From: Planctomycetota bacterium
GTDB taxonomy: Bacteria > Planctomycetota > UBA11346
Length of the DNA stretch: 8,442 nucleotides
Assembly: GCA_013821615.1 (NCBI GenBank)
Contig: JACDGQ010000108.1
Span: 1-8,442 of the forward strand
Direction: 5' to 3'
In this document: piece by piece, positions 1 through 5,464 of the stretch
Position numbering within the stretch: position 1 is the stretch's first letter
Layout of the letters: the number at the start of each line of letters is the position of its first letter
The notes under the pieces: generated by a model
The model's input: only the letters and a program-made list of their open reading frames with translations
What the model was told of the DNA's origin: nothing
Databases searched by the model: none
Program-made: the position numbers and the translations under genes

Positions 1-291
1 CTCGCCGCACGGGCCCAGGTCGATTGGTGGGACGCCTTCGAGCCGGCCCCGGCGCTCACGGCGGATGTGGTGCTGCTCAACCCGCCCTGCCACGCCGGCG
101 CGGGCAACGATCTCGCCATCGCCCGGCAGCTGTTCAGCGTCGGCTTCGGGATGCTCGCCCCGGGCGGCCGCCTGCTGGTGGTCGCCAACCGCCAGCTGCC
201 CTACGAGGCCAACCTCGGCCTGCTCGGCCCCATCGACCGCTTGCGCGAGGAGTCCGGCTTCAAGGTGCTCGAACTGCGGCGACGCAGCTAG
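1..291 (+). CDS. RsmC/RlmG-type rRNA guanine-N2 methyltransferase, C-terminal part (5' truncated)
   Basis: The frame is open from base 1 to the TAG at 289-291, giving the last 96 residues of a protein that starts outside the window. The visible part is the C-terminal half of a class I SAM-dependent methyltransferase (MTS fold). Residues 27-31 are NPPCH, the N-P-P-x-H catalytic loop of N2-guanine rRNA methyltransferases (RsmC has NPPFH). It is preceded by WWDAF, where the acidic residue after strand 3 of the fold is expected, and followed by APGGRLLVVANRQLPYE, which matches the family's conserved strand and V-A-N-R-x-L-P-Y block. RsmC makes m2G1207 in 16S rRNA and RlmG makes m2G1835 in 23S rRNA. 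The fragment cannot tell them apart, so no symbol is given. The Cys in place of the usual aromatic Phe is a small departure. The next gene on the strand is another rRNA modification enzyme, but a repeat-filled gap of about 450 bp separates them. Confidence 0.82.
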   Translation, partial: LAARAQVDWWDAFEPAPALTADVVLLNPPCHAGAGNDLAIARQLFSVGFGMLAPGGRLLVVANRQLPYEANLGLLGPIDRLREESGFKVLELRRRS

Positions 292-311
292 AAAAAGCCA
301 CAGCCGGAGAG

Positions 312-535
312 AACAGGAGGACGCGGAGGCGCGGAGGGGAGAGCGAGAGGGGAGGGCTGCTCCACTCCGCACCTCCTCCTCCGATTCTCGGATCCTCCAT
401 GTGCTCCCTTTTCTTGCGTCCAGCCGCGAGGGCATCGACATGGAGAACCCGTGAACCGGAGCAGCATGAGTCTGACTGCCCCAACGGTCGTCCTCCTGCT
501 TCCTTCTTCCCTCCGCGCCTCCGCGGCCTCCTGTT
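312..535. repeat. Inverted repeat (26/27-bp arms) in the methyltransferase-rsuA spacer
   Basis: The left arm at 312-338 is purine-rich and built on GGAGGCGCGGAGGG. The right arm at 509-535 is its reverse complement with one mismatch (A at 321 where C would pair). The left arm lies 21 bp after the methyltransferase stop. The loop is about 170 nt and includes CACTCCGCACC (363-373), an 11-mer that also occurs in the arms of the 1503-1651 element. Because the right arm is duplicated at 620-646, the left arm could pair with either copy. A short T-rich stretch (TTTTAT) follows each right arm, but such a long loop is not a normal intrinsic terminator. It probably acts in RNA 3'-end formation or is an inert intergenic repeat; the sequence does not decide. 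Nothing gene-like is seen in 292-747. Confidence 0.8.
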
Positions 536-650
536 TTATAGGGCATCGACATGGAGAACCCGTGAACCGGAGCAGCATGAGTCTGACTGCCCCAATGGTC
601 GTCCTCCTGCTTCCTTCTTCCCTCCGCGCCTCCGCGGCCTCCTGTTTTAT
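429..650. repeat. 111-bp perfect-period tandem duplication, two copies
   Basis: Bases 429-539 and 540-650 are two head-to-tail copies of a 111-bp unit differing at one position (C at 485, T at 596). Each begins AGGGCATCGACATGGAGAAC and ends CCTCCTGTTTTAT. The near-identity points to a recent duplication. The period is a multiple of three, so long open frames run through it, but their translations are low-complexity Pro/Ser/Arg-rich sequence with no family resemblance, and this is treated as non-coding. Each unit contains one copy of the right arm of the inverted repeat described at 312-535. Confidence 0.93.
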
Positions 651-652
651 CA

Positions 653-700
653 GGTGTCCGGTGTCCGGTGTCCGGTGTCCGGTGTCCGGTGTCCGGTGTC
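653..700. repeat. GGTGTCC heptanucleotide array, about 6.9 copies
   Basis: Starting at 653 the heptamer GGTGTCC is repeated six times without a mismatch and then once as GGTGTC before the sequence changes at 701. It abuts the 111-bp duplication and ends about 47 bp before the rsuA start. Arrays of this kind are prone to slippage, so copy number may differ between strains. Bases 701-747 show no recognisable promoter or ribosome binding site. Confidence 0.95.
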
Positions 701-747
701 TACTGCCCCCTGGCCGCAGCGGACTCGCGGGCTACCGTTGCCGCGCC

Positions 748-1479
748 ATGCCCGACCGCCTCGACGCCTTTCTCTCACATCGCGGTTTCGGCTCGCGCAG
801 CCAGGTGCGCGAGCTGGTGCGCAGCGGCAAGGTCACGGTCGGCGACGCGATCTGCCGCGACCAGGCGCGCCACCTGCGCGGCGAAGAGGTGCGGGTCGAT
901 GGGGTGCTGATCGAGACCGGCCTGACCGCCGCCACCCTGCTGGTGCACAAGCCGCTCGGCCTGGCCTGCAGCCACGATCCGGGCGAGGCGCCGCTGCTCG
1001 AGGACATCATCCCCGAGGACTACGCGCATCTGCCCATGGAGCCCGCCGGCCGCCTCGATCGCGATACCAGCGGCCTGCTCATCGTCACCTCGTCCGGGGA
1101 CCTCATCCACTCCCTGACCAATCCGCGTCGGCACATCGCCAAGCGCTATCGCATCGCCTACTCCGGCCGTCTGAGCGCCCACGCCGCGGAGCGCTGCGCC
1201 AAGGGCATGCAGCTGGAGGACGACCCCAAGCCGACCCTGCCCGCGCGCCTGATCCTGGAGACCCCGCGCCTGGATGGGCTGTCGACGGCGACGCTGATCC
1301 TGCACGAGGGCCGTTACCACCAGGTGCGGCGCATGATCGCCGCGCTCGGCGGCGAGGTCACCGCCCTGCACCGCGACCGCATCGGTGGCCTCGACCTGCC
1401 GCGCGACCTGCCGCCGGGGCAGGTGCGCGAATTGTCGGAGGTGGAGCAGGCGTCGTTGTTCGTAGAGCAAGGAGCGTAG
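748..1479 (+). CDS. rsuA: 16S rRNA pseudouridine synthase RsuA
   Basis: 243 aa, close to the roughly 230 aa usual for RsuA. The enzyme converts a uridine of 16S rRNA (U516 in E. coli) to pseudouridine during small-subunit assembly in the cytoplasm. An S4 RNA-binding domain occupies about residues 3-45 (RLDAFLSHRGFGSRSQVREL). The synthase domain follows, with HKPLGLACS (68-75), the catalytic motif AGRLDRDTSGLL with nucleophile Asp104, and EGRYHQVRRM (187-196) followed by ELHR-like ALHRDRIGG. This C-terminal run and the KPxGxxCS block match RsuA better than RluB, RluE or RluF. The start at 748 places the S4 domain at the very N-terminus; the frame is open further upstream but only through repeats. 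No Shine-Dalgarno sequence precedes the ATG. The gene converges on the hydrolase at 1653-2231 across a heptamer inverted repeat. Confidence 0.92.
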   Translation: MPDRLDAFLSHRGFGSRSQVRELVRSGKVTVGDAICRDQARHLRGEEVRVDGVLIETGLTAATLLVHKPLGLACSHDPGEAPLLEDIIPEDYAHLPMEPAGRLDRDTSGLLIVTSSGDLIHSLTNPRRHIAKRYRIAYSGRLSAHAAERCAKGMQLEDDPKPTLPARLILETPRLDGLSTATLILHEGRYHQVRRMIAALGGEVTALHRDRIGGLDLPRDLPPGQVRELSEVEQASLFVEQGA

Positions 1480-1502
1480 CGTAGTCCGAGCGTATCCGGT
1501 AT

Positions 1503-1651
1503 GGTGCGGAGTGCGGAGTGCGGAGTGTCCGTCACGCGCAGCGCCACGCGCTTGCGGGGCTCATCTTGGAGCAGGCGGCAGCGAGGCCCAGTCCATGCGT
1601 CATGACCCGTTCGAACGGTCACTCCGCACTCCGCACTCCGCACCCCGCACC
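1503..1651. repeat. Inverted TGCGGAG heptamer arrays between convergent genes
   Basis: A perfect 25-bp inverted repeat has its left arm at 1503-1527 (three TGCGGAG units) and right arm at 1620-1644, with a further CCCCGCA unit to 1649. The loop is 92 nt and contains CCGTTCGAACGG (1607-1618), a perfect 12-bp palindrome beside the right arm. The element starts 23 bp after the rsuA stop and ends one base from the stop of the convergent hydrolase gene, so it could form a strong hairpin at the 3' end of both transcripts. No U-tract follows either arm, so ordinary intrinsic termination is not shown. A related element lies at 8299-8442. Confidence 0.92.
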
Positions 1652-1652
1652 G

Positions 1653-2231
1653 TTACTTCACCAGCTGACTCAGCGCCTTGAACGTCTCCCCACCCGCCTG
1701 CCGCTGCAGCCGGAAGAGGATGCTCTCCGTCGGCAGCACCAGCGCGCCAAGGTCGCGCAGGGCGGCGAGGGCGCTGTCGCGGTTGGCCGCGGTGCGGCTG
1801 GCCACCGCGTCGCCGGCGACGATCACCTGGTGGCCGGTGGCGAGCAGGTCGGCGGCGCTGGCCAGCACGCAGACGTGCGCCTCGACGCCGCACAGCACCA
1901 GGGTGCGGCGCCCGAGGCCGGCGAGATGGGCGCGCAGGTTGGGATCGTCCGCGACGCTGAAGTGGGTCTTGGCCAGGCGTGGCGCCTGCGGATGCGCGGC
2001 GGCCAACCACGGCAGGGTCGGGCCGAGGCCCTTGGGATACTGCTCGCTGAACACCGCCGGCACGCCGAGCAGGCAGGCGCCGGTCAGCAGCAGGCGGGCG
2101 TTGCGTCCGCACGGCTGGTCGGCGGCCAGGTCCGGGATCGCGCCCAGGAAGCGCTCCTGCAGATCGATGGCGAGGATGGCGGTGCCGCTGACGGGCAGGG
2201 CGAAAGCGGCGTGGAGCTGGTCGATGGCCAT
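1653..2231 (-). CDS. Isochorismatase-fold cysteine hydrolase
   Basis: 192 aa, the usual size of a single-domain isochorismatase-like hydrolase. These cytoplasmic enzymes use an Asp-Lys-Cys triad on small amide, ester or vinyl-ether substrates. The candidate triad is visible: Asp23 in AIDLQERF, Lys88 in AKTHFS and Cys121 in CGVEAHVCVL. The GVEAHVCV block and EQYPKGLGPT (63-72) resemble the ISOC1/YcaC-like branch rather than nicotinamidases or true isochorismatases, whose metal-site histidines are not evident here. The substrate cannot be inferred. The gene starts 22 bp after the PP2C phosphatase gene on the same strand and is probably co-transcribed as its second gene, although a functional link is not obvious. 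No Shine-Dalgarno sequence precedes the ATG at 2231. Its TAA stop is immediately followed by the heptamer inverted repeat. Confidence 0.88.
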   Translation of the reverse strand: MAIDQLHAAFALPVSGTAILAIDLQERFLGAIPDLAADQPCGRNARLLLTGACLLGVPAVFSEQYPKGLGPTLPWLAAAHPQAPRLAKTHFSVADDPNLRAHLAGLGRRTLVLCGVEAHVCVLASAADLLATGHQVIVAGDAVASRTAANRDSALAALRDLGALVLPTESILFRLQRQAGGETFKALSQLVK

Positions 2232-2253
2232 GGCGGGGTCGCGGCCGCGACGC

Positions 2254-2985
2254 TCAGTCGGTGCGCGCCAGGGCCACGGTGATGTTGTCGATGCCGCCGC
2301 GGTGGTTGGCGAGCTCGACCATGGTCAGGCAGGCCTGCTCCAGCGAGCTGGCGCCCTGCACCACCGCCAGCATCTCGCTCTCGTTGATCAGGTCGCTGAG
2401 GCCGTCGCTGCACAGCAGGTAGACGTCGCCGGCGACGAGATCCTCGACCGTGATGTCGACGGTGACCTGATCCATGCCCAGCGCGCGCGTGACGATGTTG
2501 CCGAGCAGCGCCGCCTCGTCGCTGTCGGGATCGAGCAGCCCGGCGCGCACGCGTTCCGCCACCAGGCTGTGGTCCTGGCTGACCTGCTCGATGCCACCGC
2601 TGGCGATGCGGTAGATGCGGCTGTCGCCGACGTTGGTGGTGATCACGCGGTCGCGCATGAAGGCCAGGGCGACGATGGTGGTGCCCATGTCGGACAGCGC
2701 GGGCTCGATGCGCGAGCGGTTGAGGATGTGGTCGTTGGCGCCGAACACGGCGTTCTTGACCGTCTCGATGACGCGCTCCTCGTCGTTCCACTCGTGCGGC
2801 TTGAGCTGCTTGAGCCCGTTCGAGACCACTTGCACCGCCAATTCGCTGGCGATGTGGCCGCCTGCGTGGCCGCCCATCCCGTCGCAGACGATCAGCACGC
2901 GGTCCCGCACATCGAAGTACAGGGCGTCTTCATTGTGATCGCGCACCCGACCCTTGTGGGTCAGGGCGGCCATCGAGAGTTTCAC
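2254..2985 (-). CDS. PP2C-family serine/threonine protein phosphatase (PrpC/Stp type)
   Basis: 243 aa, the normal length of a bacterial single-domain PP2C phosphatase, a Mn/Mg-dependent enzyme that removes phosphate from Ser/Thr residues and usually opposes a PknB-like kinase. All signature motifs are present: RDHNEDA (15-21, metal-linked Glu19/Asp20), CDGMGGH (34-40, Asp35), DMGTTIVA (99-106), NVGDSRIY (118-125), DHSLV (138-142), LLCSDGLSD (190-198, Asp194) and GIDNITVALA (231-240, Asp233). It should therefore be catalytically active. There is no signal peptide or membrane segment, so it is cytoplasmic. The start is a GTG at 2985; an internal ATG at residue 5 is the alternative and would lose nothing conserved. 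No partner kinase lies in the window. Upstream lie three short hairpins and then a long palindrome that separates it from the SpoIIE-type phosphatase gene. Confidence 0.94.
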   Translation of the reverse strand: MKLSMAALTHKGRVRDHNEDALYFDVRDRVLIVCDGMGGHAGGHIASELAVQVVSNGLKQLKPHEWNDEERVIETVKNAVFGANDHILNRSRIEPALSDMGTTIVALAFMRDRVITTNVGDSRIYRIASGGIEQVSQDHSLVAERVRAGLLDPDSDEAALLGNIVTRALGMDQVTVDITVEDLVAGDVYLLCSDGLSDLINESEMLAVVQGASSLEQACLTMVELANHRGGIDNITVALARTD

Positions 2986-3016
2986 GTACGACCATCCCGC
3001 GGAGGTGGTGATGCAG

Positions 3017-3098
3017 GCGCGCAGCCGGCGCGCAGGCCCGGGATGAGAATCCGTAGGGGTTGGGAGTCAACCCCGAGTCCACCGCGCTGGTACGCGGT
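3017..3098 (-). promoter_or_regulatory. Cluster of three short hairpins upstream of the PP2C gene
   Basis: Three potential stem-loops lie in the 5' flank of the PP2C gene. At 3017-3033, GCGCGC arms surround a 5-nt loop. At 3056-3074, GGGGTTG pairs with CAACCCC around a 5-nt loop. At 3081-3098, ACCGCG pairs with CGCGGT around a 6-nt loop. They could be leader-RNA structures or operator sites, but no known riboswitch or regulator site is recognised and no convincing -35/-10 promoter was found. Stems of six bases are common by chance in GC-rich DNA; the 7-bp middle one is the best supported. Confidence 0.35.
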
Positions 3099-3105
3099 GA
3101 GGGGG

Positions 3106-3361
3106 GAAGACAGGAGGGAAGAAGGGGAAGGCAGGAGGGCGGAAGGGGAAGGCAAGAGGGCGGAAGGGCGGAAGATGAGAGGGACTGTCAACGAGAGGTA
3201 GGCGAGAGAGCGCGCAGGGTCCTCATGACGGAGGAGGCTGGTCTCGCGTCTCGTCGCCTGCCGGCTGTCCCTTCCGTCCTTCTCCCCTCTTGCCTTCCCC
3301 TTCCGCCCTCCGGCTGTCCCTTCTGCCCTCTCTCCTTCCCCTTCTCCCCTCCGCTGTCTTC
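3106..3361. repeat. Long imperfect palindrome of polypurine and polypyrimidine arms
   Basis: The left half (3106 to about 3174) is almost pure purine with recurring GGAAGGGGAAGG and GGGCGGAAG words. The right half (about 3268-3361) is the pyrimidine complement. A perfect 27-bp inverted match links 3134-3160 with 3285-3311, and the outer ends also pair (GAAGACAG at 3106-3113 with CTGTCTTC at 3354-3361). The interior keeps partial complementarity (AGGCGAGAGAGCG against CGTCTCGTCGCCT). The element begins at the stop codon of the SpoIIE-type phosphatase gene on the minus strand, so that transcript would end in a long hairpin. Purine/pyrimidine tracts of this kind can also adopt triplex (H-DNA) structure. 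No gene is seen in 2986-3359. Confidence 0.88.
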
Positions 3362-5378
3362 AATCCACCATCAGGATCAGCACCGTGGCGTCGTCGTTGG
3401 GCGGTTGGGGCCCGCGGAAGTGCCGGACGATCTCGCGGATGCGGTCGATCATCGCCTCGGGCCCGGCGTCGGCGAAGCGCTTGACCACTTCGCAGAGGCG
3501 GTCCTGGCCGAACTCCTCCTGCTGGAGGTTCATGGTCTCGGTGATGCCATCGGTGTAGAGCACGAAGCAGTCACCCGGTTCCAGCTCGGTGACCTGCTCC
3601 TGCAGGCTCTTGCGGAACATCGGGCCGCTCTTCATGCCGACCACCATGCCCGGCGGCTTGATCTCCTCGATCTCGTGGTCGGGGCCGCGGTAGCGCAGGG
3701 TTGGGTTGTGGCCGGCGCGCGCCCAGGTGATGGTGTGGGCGATGGGGTCGAGCAGGGCGTAGACCATCGAGATGAAGAGTTTGCCGCCAAGGTCGCGGGC
3801 GAGGGCGTCATTGACCTTGCTCAGGGTGTCGGCCGGGCTGAGGCCGGTCGAGGCGTAGATCTCGAGGGTCTTCTTGGCCATCGACATGATCATGCCGGCC
3901 TGGACGCCGTGGCCGCTGACGTCACCCAGGGCGAAGCCGAGCTTGCCGTCGGGTAGGCGGATGAACTGGAAGAAGTCGCCGCTGATGTCGGCGCAGGCCT
4001 CGAAGGTGGCGGCGAAGCGGAAGCCGGGGATGTCCGGGGCCTTCTGCATCATCTCCACCTGCAGATCGCGGGCGCGGATGAGGTCGGTGCGCTCGCCTAC
4101 CCCGGGCTCCGGCTCGCGCTCGCCTGGCTCCATCGCGTCCATCCAGTTGAGTCCGGAATGGTCGCCCGGCAGCGGCGTCTTCTGACTGGCAGCGGGCCGG
4201 TCCGGGGCTGCAGGGGGCTGCGCATCGAGCTCGATGTTGCCGAGCGGCGTGTTGCTGAGGAAGTCCTCGGGCAGGTTGCCGAACAGGCCATCGCGCTGCG
4301 TCCGCTCGGGCGTAGGATTGCGCGGCATCGGCTGCGCCACCGGGGCGGCGATCGGCGGCGGGATGACCACCGGCTCGCTGGCGCGGTAGCCGACCACGGG
4401 CGTGGCGGAAGGCGGGGTCACACTGCGTACCGGCACGATGCGCACACCGCCGCTGGGCGTGCGCCGCTCCATCGGCATCGCCAGCGGTGGCGTGATGGCG
4501 CGCGGGGTCAGGCTCTGCCCGGTGGCTGGGCGTCCGACCGGCGGATCGCTCTGGGTGCCGCCGGGCAGGCGGTTGGGCGCGGCCACGCGCAGCATCGCCG
4601 CCTGGCGGATCAGCGCCTCGGATTGCATCTGGTTGGGATTGCTGCGATAGGCCGGGCATTGGCCAAGCAGGTGCAGGGCCATCGCGTCGACGGCGCGTTC
4701 GATATCGCCTTCGGCGCGGATGGCGATCTCGGGGGTGTGCGCCAGGCAGTAGGGGCAGACCCACAGGCCGAGCGGGTCGACATACCGCCACACCGGGAAG
4801 GGCAGCTGCTGTCGCAGCGCCTGGACGAGCAGCGGCACGCGCGCGATGCGATCGCGGGCGGCGGTGACCTCGTCGGCCGGTGCGCACATGCCGCGCAGGT
4901 AGGCGCCGCAGCGGCCGAGGTGCTCGGCCATCGCCTGGTAGACGAAGCTGTTCAGCTGGCCGCCGATGGCACGTACCGCGGCGACGCGTTCCAGGCAGGC
5001 CGGGCAGACCCAGGTGCCGCTCGAGTCGTAGATCCGCCACGCCGGGTCGCTGTCGGCGAGGTGGACGAGGTTTTCGAACTGCTGGCGGCGGGCGATGGTC
5101 TCGCTCGGGTGGCTGGTGCCGGTGCCGTGGCCGTAAGAGCGACAGCCTTCCAGATGGACTGCGATCGAGTCCTCTCGCGTGCGTCCTGGGCGGCGGCTGA
5201 CCGGGCTCAGGCAGAATGGGCAGATCCACTTGCCATTGAGCGCGAAATATCCCCACAGGGGGTCATCTGACAAGCGGGTGCGCACGACATTGGCGATCGG
5301 AGTGACGCTGCGCAGACCCACGCCGAGCGGCGTGCGCGGACTGCCGTGCGGCGTGTTCGAAGTCGACGGATCGCCCAT
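3360..5378 (-). CDS. Triple CPxC...H...C module protein fused to a SpoIIE/RsbU-type phosphatase
   Basis: 672 aa, cytoplasmic (no signal peptide or membrane segment). Residues 40-245 hold three tandem copies of a module: W-x(7-8)-G-x-W-[IV]-C-P-x-C, then 18-24 residues, then H-L-x(2-3)-C. The putative zinc ligands are C53/C56/H75/C79, C125/C128/H153/C157 and C208/C211/H236/C241. Residues about 265-425 are a Pro/Thr-rich, probably disordered linker. From about 430 a SpoIIE/RsbU PP2C-type phosphatase domain follows, with a short helix (RARDLQVEMMQKAP), ADISGDFF (Asp464, Asp468), GDVSGHG (Asp486), LYTDGITE (Asp610) and NDDATVLIL (Asp662/663). Such phosphatases usually dephosphorylate STAS-type anti-sigma-factor antagonists in partner-switching, and the N-terminal modules would be the sensor or docking part. 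An in-frame TAG 15 bp upstream leaves the ATG at 5378 as the natural start. It probably shares a transcript with the metallophosphoesterase 86 bp upstream. Confidence 0.9.
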   Translation of the reverse strand: MGDPSTSNTPHGSPRTPLGVGLRSVTPIANVVRTRLSDDPLWGYFALNGKWICPFCLSPVSRRPGRTREDSIAVHLEGCRSYGHGTGTSHPSETIARRQQFENLVHLADSDPAWRIYDSSGTWVCPACLERVAAVRAIGGQLNSFVYQAMAEHLGRCGAYLRGMCAPADEVTAARDRIARVPLLVQALRQQLPFPVWRYVDPLGLWVCPYCLAHTPEIAIRAEGDIERAVDAMALHLLGQCPAYRSNPNQMQSEALIRQAAMLRVAAPNRLPGGTQSDPPVGRPATGQSLTPRAITPPLAMPMERRTPSGGVRIVPVRSVTPPSATPVVGYRASEPVVIPPPIAAPVAQPMPRNPTPERTQRDGLFGNLPEDFLSNTPLGNIELDAQPPAAPDRPAASQKTPLPGDHSGLNWMDAMEPGEREPEPGVGERTDLIRARDLQVEMMQKAPDIPGFRFAATFEACADISGDFFQFIRLPDGKLGFALGDVSGHGVQAGMIMSMAKKTLEIYASTGLSPADTLSKVNDALARDLGGKLFISMVYALLDPIAHTITWARAGHNPTLRYRGPDHEIEEIKPPGMVVGMKSGPMFRKSLQEQVTELEPGDCFVLYTDGITETMNLQQEEFGQDRLCEVVKRFADAGPEAMIDRIREIVRHFRGPQPPNDDATVLILMVD

Positions 5379-5393
5379 TGCTGGGGTAGCCTA

Positions 5394-5409
5394 CACCCGG
5401 AATCGGGTG
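5394..5409 (-). promoter_or_regulatory. Short hairpin just upstream of the SpoIIE-type phosphatase start
   Basis: CACCCG and CGGGTG form a 6-bp stem with a 4-nt loop, ending 15 bp before the ATG at 5378 on the minus strand. It lies in the 86-bp gap between the metallophosphoesterase stop and the SpoIIE-type phosphatase start. It could sit in the leader of the second gene and affect its translation, since no Shine-Dalgarno sequence is visible there. A stem this short may be chance. Confidence 0.3.
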
Positions 5410-5464
5410 GTACAATCGGTTCACCACTCAGGATTTGTGCAGCGCCGCTAGCCCGTCAGGGGCC

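Noticed and set aside
312..545. Classical Rho-independent terminator (stem followed by TTTTAT)
   Set aside because: The loop is about 170 nt, far too long for a standard intrinsic terminator, so it is recorded as an inverted repeat with only a possible 3'-end role.
653..700. CRISPR array
   Set aside because: The unit is 7 bp with no spacers, and no cas genes are present; the same applies to the TGCGGRG arrays.
292..747. Insertion sequence or MITE remnant before rsuA
   Set aside because: Inverted arms exist, but no target-site duplication or transposase fragment could be identified.
24..1484. 486-aa plus-strand open frame through the spacer and across rsuA
   Set aside because: It is a frame shadow of the methyltransferase and rsuA plus translated repeats; Arg/Pro/Ala-rich with no motifs, while the overlapping frames encode clear family proteins.
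3060..3090. TTGACT on the minus strand as a -35 box for the PP2C gene
   Set aside because: No acceptable -10 hexamer 16-18 bp downstream, and the TTGACT lies within the 3056-3074 hairpin.
1678..3201. 507-aa plus-strand open frame opposite the hydrolase and PP2C genes
   Set aside because: Antisense to two genes with complete catalytic motifs; composition is what GC-rich codon bias yields on the other strand.
4967..4982. Second sigma-54-like site (TGGCACG) inside the SpoIIE-type gene
   Set aside because: The TTGC half is absent at the required spacing and it lies in coding sequence on the opposite strand.
5410..5416. TACAAT as a plus-strand -10 promoter box
   Set aside because: No -35 element at suitable spacing and only antisense sequence downstream.
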